A stretch of 64,000 bases of DNA from PALSA-243 sp963743705 (GCA_963743705.1 CAVUQS010000021.1:1-64000), one strand, 5' to 3'. Counted from the first letter of the stretch, positions 9,265 through 17,811 are shown. Numbers and translations are program-made. Notes: generated from the letters alone by a model not told the origin.

Positions 9265-10213
9265 TTACCGTATGTTTTCTGCGGTACCGGCCGCAGGACC
9301 TCTTGGGCGCGGCTGGTTGGAATGAACGGCAGTCCCGGTGTCGTGCGGTAGCGGCGCACTCTCCTGCTTACCCTGGATCCAGGCGGGTCGCGGGCCGCCC
9401 GCCGTCCGGGCCGGCACCTGACCGGTAACCGTGCAGCCCGCGGGGCCGAGCCGCCGGAATACCATCCGAGCTGGTAACCGCTCGCTAGCCAGGGCCGCGC
9501 TGGCCTGGGCGAAGCCGAGGGCTTCGGCGTAGGGCATGGCGAGGCCGCGCCGGTAGGCCGCGCCGAACCTGGCCTCGCCGAGCTGCTCCTCGGCGGCGGT
9601 GCGGACACCGGGCGCGTCGAGGCTGCTGTGGTCGACCGCACCGCGGATCGAGTCGGCGGCGCCGAGCAGTGCCGCCGCCCGCTCGGCCCCGGCAAGCCGC
9701 AGCGTCACGGTCGCCAGCCCCTCCACCGCGACCGCGGCGGCCGGCCTGTCACCGGCTGCCGCGGCCGTGCCGAGCGCGTCCCGCAGCAATGCCGTCCCGC
9801 GCGAGGTGTCTCCGGCCTCGAGGGTGAGGACACCGAGCCGGGCGCCTGCCAGCGCGCGTAGCGGCGCCCAGAAGGCCGACTGGCCGGCCTCGTCGCGGAG
9901 AAGGTCCTCGCACAGCCGGATCGCCTCGGCCGGGTGGCCCTCCCGCCAGGCGAGTACCGCGCGGATCAGCCGCAGGTACGGACCCAGATCTCCGTGCGCC
10001 CAGGCGTTCTGGTCGGCCTGGTCGAGAACGGCATGCGCGGCGGCGTAGTCGCCGGTGCGGATCCGCAGCCCGGCCAGCTGCTGGTAGAGCCAGGCGAGGT
10101 CCTCCGACGCGTCGCCGAGCTGCCCGCTGGAGGCCGCGGCCTCTTCCAGCGCCGCGATAGCGCCGCGGTAATCCCCGGCGATCTTGTCCAGCTCGGCACG
10201 GAACGTCAGGGCC
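9265..10213 (-). pseudogene. C-terminal fragment of a TPR-bearing (AfsR/LuxR-type) regulator
   Basis: The minus strand encodes repeated helical pairs typical of the C-terminal TPR part of large actinobacterial AfsR/SARP or LuxR-type ATPase regulators: GDYRGAIAALEEAAASSGQL, GDYAAAHAVLDQADQNA, EAIRLCEDLLRD and GTALLRDALGTAAAAGDRPA. The N-terminal DNA-binding and ATPase parts are missing. Homology begins abruptly at about 10,213, where an unrelated response-regulator fragment starts on the opposite strand. The last 60 residues look like read-through past the natural end. It is a fragment and cannot act as a regulator. Confidence 0.6.
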
Positions 10214-10799
10214 ATGACGGTACCCGGCATCGACGTGGCCGGCGAGGCCGCAACCGGAGCCGAGGCAGTCCAGCTGGCCAACGACACTGGCGCCGACGTG
10301 GTGGTCATGGACATCCGCATGCCCGGCATGGACGGCATCCAGGCAACCCAGCTGATCACCGCGGGCGGCATCCGCGCCCGGGTGCTAGTGCTCACTACCT
10401 TCGACGACGATGACTATGTCTACGGCGCGCTGCGCGCCGGGGCCAGCGGGTTCCTGGTCAAGGACATGGCGCTGGAAGACATCCTGACCGCGATCCGCAT
10501 GGTCGCGGCCGGCGACGCCATCATCGCGCCGGGCGTCACCCGCCGCCTGATCGCGCAGTTCGCCAGCCCATCCTGTCCAGACCCCAAGCCCCGGGAACTG
10601 GCCGGGATCACCGACCGGCGAACGCGAGGTGCTCAAACTGGTCGGCCTGGGCCTGTCCAACGCCGAGATCGCCGCCGCGTTGTACATCACCGCAGGCACC
10701 GCCAAGACCCACGTAGCCCGGCTGCTGGCCAAACTCAGTGCCAGAGACCGGGTACAACTCGTCATCATTGCGTACCAGGCTGGCCTGCTCGACACCTAA
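10214..10799 (+). pseudogene. NarL/FixJ-family response regulator, N-terminally truncated
   Basis: The sequence starts inside a receiver domain: GIDVAGEAATGAEAVQLA, then VVVMDIRMPGMDGIQATQLI with the phospho-acceptor Asp in VMDIRMPG, and VLVLTTFDDDDYVYGALRAG. The first roughly 30 residues with the acidic pocket are missing. After a frame shift near 10,615 the LuxR-type helix-turn-helix follows: EREVLKLVGLGLSNAEIAAA and YITAGTAKTHVARLLAKL, ending at TAA 10,797-10,799. No sensor kinase is nearby. Truncation plus a shift makes a functional product unlikely. Confidence 0.7.
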
Positions 10800-11122
10800 G
10801 GCGGCCCGTCGCGAGAGCATCGCCGCAGGATGCGCCACGCCATCATTCATCGGGCCGGGCCTGGCACCGGGAATGGGCGCTCGACTTCGGGGCCGCCAAG
10901 CCAGCCGGTGTGGGCGGCGTCGGCATACCAGAACGGCGCTGCTGAGCGGACGCGGCCGTACGACACCGAACGGCTGACCCGGGCAGTACAGGGACACCCC
11001 GAATGTCAGGCTCCGCTTGATATGCGAAACCGTGGCTTCGCTTGATGCGCGACACTCCCGCAATGCTCCAGGGGCTGAACGTCGTCGAGCACAGATAGCA
11101 GGCTTGACGGTGATCTGGCTTT
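10800..11122. other. intergenic stretch, no supported gene
   Basis: About 320 bp between the response-regulator fragment and the tandemly duplicated gene, both of which end here. I see no recognisable coding sequence and no clear hairpin terminator with a T-run. Confidence 0.4.
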
Positions 11123-11172
11123 GTCTCAGACCTCGTTCCTGAGCTTGGTCTCAGAACTCGTTCCTAAGCTTG
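11123..11172. repeat. 25-bp tandem repeat over a gene end
   Basis: Two 25-bp units at 11,123-11,147 and 11,148-11,172 differ at two positions. The second unit contains the last codons and stop of the minus-strand gene at 11,151 (KLRNEF stop); the first encodes a copy of that end (KLRNEV stop) just beyond it. This looks like a slipped-strand duplication of the 3' end. Confidence 0.7.
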
Positions 11173-12275
11173 TCGGCGTCGCCTCTCAGTTCACGGAGCC
11201 GCTGGTAGGCTGGCCCTTCGCGGATGCGGTCCAGGGCCCACCGGATGGCCCCCGCCCGTGTGGCCGCGATTCCCGCCATGATCAGCGTGTCGAGGGTTTC
11301 CAGACCAGCCGGTCCCAGCCGGGCCAGCACGCAGGTAGCCTCGCCGTGCTCCCGCTCCTGGATGTCTGGCAGTGGCTCCCCGACGGGATTGCTCGCGCGC
11401 GGTCCGTGGCCGTCGCGGGTGACGGGGTTGTTGCTGAACGTGTACTCGACCAGCGTGATCTCCCGGAGCTTTGCTGCCAGGTAGCCCGTGAACTGATCAC
11501 GCGCCGCCTGGTTGGCTAGGTCGAAAGCCACTAGGGTCTCCGCGTAGTCCTCCGGCCCGGCCGCGTCGAGCAGCACCCGGACCCACAGGTCCCCCGGCCC
11601 GATTTCCGGGTCGTCGCCATATTGCAGCAGCACGGCCCGCCTCACCGCGGTGCCGGGGAAGCGCGCCCGCGCCTCCTGATCAATCTCACGCTCGATCACA
11701 TCCAGCACATCGCGGTCCACCTCGGCCTTCTTCATCGCCGGAATCTGGAGCCGCTGGTACGCTGGCCGCTCGCGGACGCGGTCCAGGGCCCACCGGATGG
11801 CCTCCGCGCGCGTGGCCGCGATTCCCGCCATGATCAGCGTGTCCACCGTCTCCAGGCCAGCCGGTCCCAGCGCGGCCAGCACCAAAGTAGCCTCGCCGTG
11901 CTCCCACTCGCTGATGTCCGACAGCCGCTGCGCGACGAGCATGCCTGCGCGGGGCCCCTCGCCGTCCCAGGTGACGGGGTTGTCACTGAACACGTACTCG
12001 ACCACCATGATCTCCCGGAGCTTTGCCGCCAGGTAGCCCCGGAACTGCTTGATCGCCGTCTCGTTGGCTTGCTCGAATGCCGTCAGGGCCGGCTCCCAGT
12101 CGTCCTCCGGCCCGTCCGCGTCGAGCAGCACCCGGACCCACAGATCCCCCGGCTCGATCTCCGGGTCGTCGCCGTATTGCAGCAGCACGGCCCGCCGCAC
12201 GGCGGTGCCGGGGAAGCGCATCCGCACCTCCTGGTCAATCTCGCGCTCGATCACATCCAGCACATCGCGGTCCAT
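11151..12275 (-). CDS. internally duplicated protein with RHH-like C-terminal segments
   Basis: From the ATG at 12,275 (MDRDVLDVIEREIDQE) the protein is 374 residues and consists of two copies of one unit. The second copy starts at the codon at 11,720 (VDRDVLDVIEREIDQE), giving a period of 555 bp or 185 residues. Each unit has FPGTAVRRAVLLQYGDDPEI, a central GYLAAKLREI segment and an end such as LDTLIMAGIAATRAEAIRWA, which resembles a ribbon-helix-helix or a short regulatory helix pair. A longer start further upstream is possible but lacks similarity between copies. I know single-unit relatives in actinobacteria but no function; DNA binding is a guess. The gene is intact. Confidence 0.6.
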   Translation of the reverse strand: MDRDVLDVIEREIDQEVRMRFPGTAVRRAVLLQYGDDPEIEPGDLWVRVLLDADGPEDDWEPALTAFEQANETAIKQFRGYLAAKLREIMVVEYVFSDNPVTWDGEGPRAGMLVAQRLSDISEWEHGEATLVLAALGPAGLETVDTLIMAGIAATRAEAIRWALDRVRERPAYQRLQIPAMKKAEVDRDVLDVIEREIDQEARARFPGTAVRRAVLLQYGDDPEIGPGDLWVRVLLDAAGPEDYAETLVAFDLANQAARDQFTGYLAAKLREITLVEYTFSNNPVTRDGHGPRASNPVGEPLPDIQEREHGEATCVLARLGPAGLETLDTLIMAGIAATRAGAIRWALDRIREGPAYQRLRELRGDADKLRNEF

Positions 12276-12539
12276 CCCCGCCTCCCTCAGCGCCCGATTG
12301 TGAGGGTAATTCCGCAGCCTCCTCCCCCGCGAGGCAATATTCACGCTGCCCCGGAGCGCGAGAGCGCCGCCATGCGCGGACAGCATCAACGCCAGGCTGA
12401 AGATCAGACGTTTCCACGAGTCTGGCCATGCGGCCGATATCGGCGCCCCCGGGCCCGGCTTTAACCCGTCACCGCCGACGACCGCAAGTACGTCACCTCA
12501 GCCTGCGGTCTCGTCCGCGACTGGAGAATGCACCCGATC

Positions 12540-12665
12540 CCGCTCAGGGTCAGCGAGGTGCCAACAGCGGACCTTTCGCCTACCAGGTGACACGCTTTCC
12601 GCTGGTCAGGCGGCATGGGATACGCAACGGCGCGGGCAAGCCTGTAACGGCATTGTGACATTCAT
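12540..12665. repeat. interspersed repeat, copy C (hairpin degraded)
   Basis: Between the duplicated gene and the VOC gene. The hairpin part is weak (ACCT at 12,571-12,574 and AGGT at 12,585-12,588 around a ten-base loop), but the right half is well kept: GCTGGTCAGGCGGCATGGGA, ACGCAACGGC, GGGCAAGCCTGTAACGGCAT and TGTGACATTCAT. The rest of the 12,276-12,661 gap shows nothing else that I can identify. Confidence 0.6.
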
Positions 12666-13101
12666 CTGGCCAGAGTTCGGCCGCCGCGCAACATCGCCGC
12701 CAGGCACGAGTCAGCGCGGGCCGGTAACCGGCGAGCACGTCCGCCGCCGGGGTGAGCAAGCCTCGCGTTGCCTGCCACGACGGTGAATACCTGGCCGCCG
12801 GGTATGACCAGGTAGTGCTCATGACCCGGGTGCCTTGCCTCGGCTAGTCCGGCGTCCAGCGCCGCGCGCATCAGGGCCGCGGGATCCGGCGTGCGCAGTT
12901 CGAGCCACGCGCCGAGGCGCGGCGCGTCAGCATCCGGCGCGTCTTCGGTGAACTCGATGCTCAGGTGGCCACCGCCCGGGAAGCTGACCAGGAGCATGGG
13001 CTGCGGGATCGCCGGGTGGGTGATCGACGTCGCCGGCCGCAGCCGAGCGCGGTCTCGAAACACCAGATCAGCTCGTCCCGGCGGTACGGCCTGGCGAACA
13101 T
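12662..13101 (-). pseudogene. VOC (glyoxalase-like) family protein, one frameshift
   Basis: The ATG at 13,101 starts MFARPYRRDELIWCFETALG, and after a shift near 13,030 the protein continues as PATSITHPAIPQPMLLVSFP, GGGHLSIEFTEDAPD and EARHPGHEHYLVIPGGQVF. This matches short vicinal-oxygen-chelate proteins of the PhnB/glyoxalase type. The family binds a metal in paired beta-alpha-beta-beta-beta modules; the substrate here is unknown. The C-terminus runs on to a stop that touches repeat C, so the natural end may be replaced. It is 24 bp downstream of the SRPBCC gene, in one operon with it. Confidence 0.55.
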
Positions 13102-13125
13102 GTGCGCCTGGTTGCCAAAGTGCGG

Positions 13126-13557
13126 TCACCGCGCTTGCGCTCCGAACGGATGGCCTGCCCCGCCTTCGGCGTAGGCGGCGAGGCTCGCCAGGAAATGGCG
13201 CCACCCATCAGCTACCACGTCGCCCGGCAGCCCGGAATGCCGGAGCGTCAGCTCACACCCGGCCGGCCCGCAGTCAGCCAGTTCGAAGCTGAGCTGGGTG
13301 CCGGTCCACTCCTGGTCCCGGTTGTGCGCGAGGCACCGCCAGGTGACGCTCGCCGGGCGGCGGCTGGCCACGACCAGCATGACCATCTCCTCCGGCAGCC
13401 CGGCGAAGCCGAAGCGCAGCGCACCGCCGGCCTCGGCAGACCCGGACACCACTGTGGTCCACCAGTGCCGCGGCCCGTCAACGGTGCCCACAGCGTCCCA
13501 GACCCGTTCCCGCGGTGCACGCACCCGGATGCTCTGCCGGTACCCGTCCTCAGCCAA
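13126..13557 (-). CDS. SRPBCC (AHSA1-type) domain protein
   Basis: A 143-residue protein from a TTG at 13,557. It has the START/Bet v1-like pattern of the AHSA1 group: IRVRAPRERVWDAVGTVDGP, an RHWWTTV-type segment, TGTQLSFELADCGPAGCELT and a final amphipathic helix (DGWRHFLASLAAYAEGG). Such proteins bind hydrophobic ligands in a cavity; the ligand is unknown. The start overlaps the stop of the upstream SnoaL-like fragment, and a VOC gene follows, so the three formed a small detoxification-type operon. No frame break is needed. Confidence 0.7.
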   Translation of the reverse strand: MAEDGYRQSIRVRAPRERVWDAVGTVDGPRHWWTTVVSGSAEAGGALRFGFAGLPEEMVMLVVASRRPASVTWRCLAHNRDQEWTGTQLSFELADCGPAGCELTLRHSGLPGDVVADGWRHFLASLAAYAEGGAGHPFGAQAR

Positions 13558-13808
13558 CGAAACCAGCCTCCCGCAGGGCGTAGGTGTCGTGGACCTGCCG
13601 GAGGCGGACGATCGTGCCGTCGCGCACGGTGAAATGCTCGGCGACGCGGAGCGTGCCGAGCCCGGCCACGTCCATGTCGTACAGCAGCATCCCGTCGTCG
13701 CCGTCGCTCATCGCCGCGTGCAGCTCGACCCTAGCGGCCAGCGAGCCGAACGCCTTGAGCGCCGCCCCGAAGGACTCAGCGGTCGGGTACTCGTTGACCG
13801 GCGCCTCG
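13550..13808 (-). pseudogene. SnoaL-like protein, C-terminal fragment
   Basis: Reading from about 13,808 the minus strand gives VNEYPTAESFGAALKAFGSL, VAGLGTLRVAEHFTVRDGTI and the stop after REAGFVG at 13,550. The EHFTVRDGKI-type strand is characteristic of SnoaL-like/NTF2-fold proteins. About half of the fold, including the N-terminal helices, is missing, and the break coincides with the start of an ArsR fragment on the other strand. The stop overlaps the next gene's TTG start. Confidence 0.55.
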
Positions 13809-13996
13809 AGGCGGTCTCGCAGCACCTGAAGGTGCTCAGGGACGCCGGCCTGGTCTCCGTCAGCGCCAGGGGCCAGCAGCGCCTCTACGCCGTCCGCCCC
13901 GAGGGGCTGGCCGGGCTGCGTGACTTCCTCGCCGAGTTCTGGCCGGATAGCCTGGCCCGGCTCAAGCAGGCCGTGGAGTCCGCCGATGACGGCTGA
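13809..13996 (+). pseudogene. ArsR-family regulator, C-terminal fragment
   Basis: The plus strand begins inside a winged helix: VSQHLKVLRDAGLVSVSARG with the wing and RLYAVRPEGLAGLRDFLAEF, ending at TGA 13,994-13,996. This is the recognition helix and C-terminus of an ArsR repressor of the kind paired with AHSA1-type proteins. The first 40 or so residues are absent because the sequence changes to an antisense SnoaL fragment. Its stop overlaps the following SRPBCC start by 11 bp, the usual arrangement for such pairs. Confidence 0.65.
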
Positions 13997-14423
13997 GCCG
14001 GTCCGCACCTGGATCCGCGTCGACGCCCCGCCCGAAAGGGTCTGGGAGTTCTTCACCCGGCCGGACGCGATCGTCCGCTGGATGGGCGAATACGCCGTAC
14101 TCGCACCGCTGCCGGGCGGGGAGTTCACCGTCAACGTCAAGGGCGCCCCGGTCCGCGGCCGGTACCTGGAGCTAGACCCCCCGTACCGGCTGGTGGTGAG
14201 CTGGGGCTACGCCGGGTCGCAGGAGCTGCCGCCCGGCGCGAGCACCGTCGAGGTCCGCCTCGTCCGCGACGGGTCCGGCACCCGAGTGCACCTGGAACAC
14301 CGGGACCTGCCAGACCCGGAAAGGCCCGGTCACGTCGAAGGCTGGAAACACTACCTGGCGCGCCTGGCCGCCGCGGGCACCGGCGATCCCGGCCCCGACC
14401 CCGGCATGCGGCAGGTTCCATGA
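13986..14423 (+). CDS. SRPBCC (AHSA1-type) domain protein, ArsR-linked
   Basis: An intact 145-residue protein starting MTAEPVRTWIRVDAPPERVW. It shows the AHSA1 pattern: RPDAIVRWMGEYAVLAPLPG, GGEFTVNVKG, RGRYLELDPPYRLVVSWGYA, TVEVRLVRDGSGTRVHLEHR and a C-terminal helix GWKHYLARLAAAG. The overlap with the ArsR fragment points to an ArsR-AHSA1 operon in which the repressor senses the stress or ligand. The tail beyond the helix may be altered, because a P-loop fragment lies antisense across the stop. Ligand unknown. Confidence 0.75.
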   Translation: MTAEPVRTWIRVDAPPERVWEFFTRPDAIVRWMGEYAVLAPLPGGEFTVNVKGAPVRGRYLELDPPYRLVVSWGYAGSQELPPGASTVEVRLVRDGSGTRVHLEHRDLPDPERPGHVEGWKHYLARLAAAGTGDPGPDPGMRQVP

Positions 14424-14526
14424 ACGCATCCCAGTCCACGACCGGGTGGCCTGGCAGCAGCCCGGCCAGGGCCGGGGCGATGGTGCTCTTCCCAGAACCG
14501 GGAGCACCCAGAACACTTGTGATCAC
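14405..14526 (-). pseudogene. P-loop NTPase/kinase, N-terminal fragment
   Basis: The minus strand reads MITSVLGAPGSGKSTIAPAL, a textbook Walker A (GAPGSGKS), then GHPVVDWDAF. After about 40 residues similarity ends at the stop of the SRPBCC gene. It resembles the first strand-loop-helix of small nucleotide or metabolite kinases. It is too short to function and marks another broken gene. Confidence 0.5.
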
Positions 14527-14616
14527 TCCGCCAAGGTAGCGGCGACTGCCCGCTGCTCTTGGCCGCGCCCGACCGAATCAGTGCGCACAAACGTGTCGAC
14601 CGCCTGGGCGTGACAT

Positions 14617-14670
14617 TCGCCAGAATGCCGACGGCGTTGGCAAAGCCCGTAACAGGATTGTGACTTTCGC
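14617..14670. repeat. interspersed repeat, copy D (right half only)
   Basis: This partial copy contains ATGCCGACGGCGTTGGCAAA, GCCCGTAACAGGATTGTGAC and TTTCGCTCGC, matching the right end of copies B and C. The hairpin half is absent. It lies between the P-loop fragment and the second TetR gene, where nothing else is recognised. Confidence 0.5.
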
Positions 14671-14745
14671 TCGCGGCCACTGCGAGGGCGCCGCGAGACA
14701 TGAGGGAGGAGGAACTTGGCTATCCGGCCCGCGTCGTGGATGCCA

Positions 14746-15321
14746 TCAACCCGCTCTCAGGCCATTGAGGTAGGTGGCGAGCAGCCGACGGCATGTCGCG
14801 TCCCATTCCGGGTCGGATTGCCGGGGCTGAGCGAGCATCGCTCCGAAGACGACGACATCGCGCGGAGTCACGTCCTGGCTGATCGTGCCGTCGGCACGAC
14901 CGCGTTCGATGAGCCGTTGCACGGTGCGGTGGACCTGGTCGCGCACCGCCAGGGTTTCCGGGACTGTAACCGGAGGCCCGCCATGCAGCGGCAGGACGAG
15001 TTCGTTCCGCTGGGCGATCGCGGCTTCGATGAAGCGCCGCAGCGCGTCGCTAGCTGTCGTGCCGTCGCTTTCAGCCGCCTGCACGTTCGCGAGCACCTGC
15101 TCGAAGGAACGGTGGGCAAGGAAGTTAAGCAGATCCTCGCGGGTCGGGAAGTGACGGTAGAGCGTCCCGATGCCGACACCCGCGTCTGCCGCGATCGTTG
15201 CCATGGACACGTGCGGCCCCTCACGGTGCACGGCTGCGGTCGCGGCACGGACGAGGGCCTCGTGGTTGCGGGCCGCGTCGCTGCGCTGTTCGCGCGGACG
15301 GGGCTTCCTCGCGATCGCCAT
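14746..15321 (-). CDS. TetR/AcrR-family transcriptional regulator
   Basis: From the ATG at 15,321 (MAIARKPRPREQRSDAARNH) the product is 191 residues. The helix-turn-helix is clear: ALVRAATAAVHREGPHVSMA, then AGVGIGTLYRHFPTREDLL. The C-terminal domain has the general form of the widespread actinobacterial group that regulates oxidoreductases or efflux. It is divergent from the cupin gene at 15,483, with 161 bp between them including an AT-rich stretch (TTACACTTTAAACG near 15,355), so it probably controls that gene and itself. A longer start further upstream is less likely, since homologs begin near the basic segment. Confidence 0.8.
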   Translation of the reverse strand: MAIARKPRPREQRSDAARNHEALVRAATAAVHREGPHVSMATIAADAGVGIGTLYRHFPTREDLLNFLAHRSFEQVLANVQAAESDGTTASDALRRFIEAAIAQRNELVLPLHGGPPVTVPETLAVRDQVHRTVQRLIERGRADGTISQDVTPRDVVVFGAMLAQPRQSDPEWDATCRRLLATYLNGLRAG

Positions 15322-15482
15322 GCGCCCATTGAAGCCGTCTTCGTCCGTGGAACAGTTACACTTTAAACGGACGAAATCCTCCGGATTGGACTGAGGATCG
15401 AGGTGGCTGGCGCGCTCACTGGAGGACTTCTTCACCGGGCTCGCCCGGTAGGTCCGCGACCGTCAATCCGCGAGGAGACAGC

Positions 15483-16024
15483 ATGCCCAGCCAGCCCGCG
15501 CCCGTCCCGCCCGACGACCTGTCCCGCGAGCTCACCGTCGCGCGGCCGGATCACGACCAGAGCCTGCCGCACATCGGGCTCGTCGGCGACACCTACACGA
15601 TCCTGGTCACCGGCGAGGACACGGCCGGCAAGTACACGCTCATCGACATGCACGTGCCCCCGGGCGGCGGTCCGCCGCCGCACCGGCACGACTTCGAGGA
15701 GATGTTCACCGTGCTTGACGGCGAAGTCCAGGTGACCTTCCGCGGCGAGACGCTCGTCGCCCGCGCCGGGGAGACCATCAACGTGCCGGCCAACGCCCCG
15801 CACGCGTTCACCAACGCCGGCGGATACGCCGTCGCGGTTGCTGTGCCTGTGCGCGCCCTCAGGGCAGGAGGAGTTCTTCACCCTGGTCGGCCAGCCCGTC
15901 GCCACCCGGACGCAGGCGCCACCGCCGCTCGACGCCGACGCGCAGGCGGCCTTCATCGCCAAGGTCGAAGGCGCTCGCGCCCGAGTACAAGACCGAACTG
16001 CTTCCGCCGCCCGGCGCGAAATAA
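15483..16024 (+). pseudogene. cupin-domain protein, frameshifted
   Basis: A GAGGAGACAG site precedes the ATG at 15,483. The cupin motif is clear: VPPGGGPPPHRHDFEEMFTV with metal-binding His and Glu residues, then ETINVPANAPHAFTNAGG. Near 15,835 and 15,965 the frame changes; the continuation reads GQEEFFTLVGQPVATRT and ALAPEYKTELLPPPG to a TAA at 16,022-16,024. The whole protein would be about 180 residues, typical for single-domain cupins. The enzyme activity is unknown. It faces a TetR gene and is followed 15 bp later by a hydrolase gene, suggesting an operon. Confidence 0.65.
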
Positions 16025-16039
16025 AGGACGAATGCCGAG

Positions 16040-16997
16040 ATGACCTTCACACTGGACTCTCAGGTGGCCGCGGTTCTCGCTGCGGCGATCGAACAGAACG
16101 GTCCGCCGCCAGCCCCGCCGGTCGGTGACGTCGCAGCCCGGCGCGTCGCGCTCGAACGCGATGCTGGACTACTTCAACAATCAAGCGCAGCCAGTTGCCG
16201 GCAAGGTCGACATCTCCGACCACAGTGTGGCCATCGCCTGACGGGGCCACGCTGCTCGCCAGGTGGTACCGGCAGCCGTCAAGCGACAGCAGGGCGGCGG
16301 TGCTGTACCTGCACGGCGGCGGGATGATCGTCGGCTCGGTACCGATCTTCGACGGGCCAGTCTCCCGGTACGTGGCCCGTACCGGCGTGCCGATGCTGTC
16401 CCTGGAGTACCGGCTCGCACCCGAGCACCCGCATCCCACGCCGGTCGAGGATGCCTACGCCGGGCTGGTCTGGCTCGCCGGCCACGCCGCCGAGCTCGGC
16501 ATCGACCCCGGCCGCATCGCGGTCATGGGCGACAGCGCCGGCGGCGGCCTCGCCGCCGGCGTCGCCATCCTGAGCCGCGACCGGAACGGCCCGGCGGTGG
16601 CACATCAGCTGCTCATCTACCCGATGCTCGACGACCGCAACGACGACGCCCGACCCGTACATCGCGCCGTTCGCCGGGTGGTCCTATGACGACAATGTCA
16701 CCGGCTGGGACGCCCTGCTGGGAACAGGACACGAGCACCGCGAGATCGACCCGTCGGCCGCGCCGGGACGGCTCGCGGACGCTACCGGCTTGCCGCCCGC
16801 CTACATCGAGGTGGGACAGCTGGACATCTTCCGCGACGAGGACATCCGGTACGCGCTCACGCTCAGCCGGGCGGGCGTGCCCGTCGAACTGCATCTGCAT
16901 CCCGGCGTGCCGCACGAGTACGACGCCATCGCCTTCGACGCCGACGTGTCGCGCCGTGCGCAAAGCCGGCCGCGACCGCGTGCTGCGGAGCTTGTGA
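16040..16997 (+). pseudogene. alpha/beta hydrolase (HSL/esterase family), frameshifted
   Basis: The protein starts MTFTLDSQVAAVLAAAIEQN and belongs to the hormone-sensitive-lipase family: oxyanion motif LYLHGGGMIVGS, nucleophile elbow MGDSAGGGLAAG, acid in VGQLDIFRDED and catalytic His in HPGVPHEYD. Breaks lie near 16,165, 16,240, 16,645 and 16,950, and the last piece ends at 16,995-16,997. All catalytic residues remain recognisable, which favours sequencing indels over long decay. Such enzymes cleave short-chain esters; the substrate is unknown. It sits in the same direction behind the cupin gene. Confidence 0.7.
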
Positions 16998-17073
16998 CGC
17001 CGGTTAGCCGCCAAGCACCCGTCAGGACACGGGGGACGCGCCCCGCTCCCGCCTGCACACGAGAGGACAGCCG

Positions 17074-17150
17074 TTGACTAGCCCGGCTGGCCAATTCAAC
17101 CAGCACACCATCGCCGAGTTCCGCGCCAACCACAGGCGAGTCGGCAACAG
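17074..17150 (+). pseudogene. deazaflavin-dependent nitroreductase, N-terminal fragment
   Basis: After GAGAGGACAG a TTG start gives MTSPAGQFNQHTIAEFRANH, the typical opening of F420-dependent nitroreductase-family (DDN-like) proteins (FNxxxIxEFRANxGxVGG). After about 25 residues the match stops and unrelated sequence follows. It is a gene remnant only. Confidence 0.45.
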
Positions 17151-17278
17151 CCGTCGGCGCATAGCGAAGCTTCTCGCGCACGCTGCCTATTGTCTTTGCC
17201 GCGCTACGTGATGGCACTCCCGCAGCGCCTGATGTGACCGGGTTTCATGCCGACGGCAAGAACACAACGGCGTTGCTG

Positions 17279-17515
17279 TCAGCTCAGGGCATGCCCGGGA
17301 CCTGGCAGGAGCGTGAACGCCTGCACGTGGCGGAGCCCTGATGCCCGTGAAGTCCGGTGATCAAGCGTGGCGATCCCGGTCAGCCCAAGGCGCCCGGCGA
17401 TGGCCGCCACGGCGGCACCGGCGATGCCGAGCGGAAGATCAAGATAAGTTCCACGAGTTCGGCGCCGATGTTGGGTGCCCGCAGCTAGCAAGACGCCGGT
17501 ATCGCACAGCGGCAC
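17279..17515 (-). pseudogene. VapC-type PIN toxin with internal deletion
   Basis: A GTG at 17,515 starts MPLCDTGVLLAAG, the PIN N-terminus with its first Asp. After about 12 unrelated residues the reading continues with LDLPLGIAGAAVAAIAGRLG and IATLDH, the PIN C-terminus with its last acidic cluster, and ends at TGA 17,279-17,281. About 80 residues in the middle, including the other catalytic acids, are missing. It is the partner of the frameshifted antitoxin at 17,517. Together with 4,720-4,779 it shows that both vapBC copies are dead but damaged differently. Confidence 0.65.
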
Positions 17516-17516
17516 C

Positions 17517-17719
17517 TCAGTCGGCGAGTTCCGAGGCGAGGATCTCTTCCGCTCGTTCGGCCAGGTCGGATCGGCCTCAGATGAGGCGAATATGGGCAGC
17601 TCTCTTTCCGGACCTGATCCCCGGCCGCGTGCGCGCGGATCAGTCCGGGAGATGGCCGCGGTCCGCGCCTCCGGTAGCAGGTCCACCAAGTGGTGCAGCA
17701 CCTCACGCATCGCGCTCAT
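17517..17719 (-). pseudogene. VapB-like antitoxin, frameshifted second copy
   Basis: This is the paralogue of 4,780-4,983: it starts MSAMREVLHHLVDLLPEA and then changes frame at least twice (LIRAHAAGDQ appears in another frame), with a net loss of one base. At nucleotide level the two loci are similar over about 380 bp, from the toxin start through the antitoxin to the hairpin repeat upstream. Confidence 0.55.
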
Positions 17720-17811
17720 GCATCCAGTGCAGGACTGGCAGCCCCCGATGGCGGGCATACGCACTGCCACGGCGTGGCAGCCCTTCTCGCCAGATTTCGG
17801 TCCGGCCAGGC

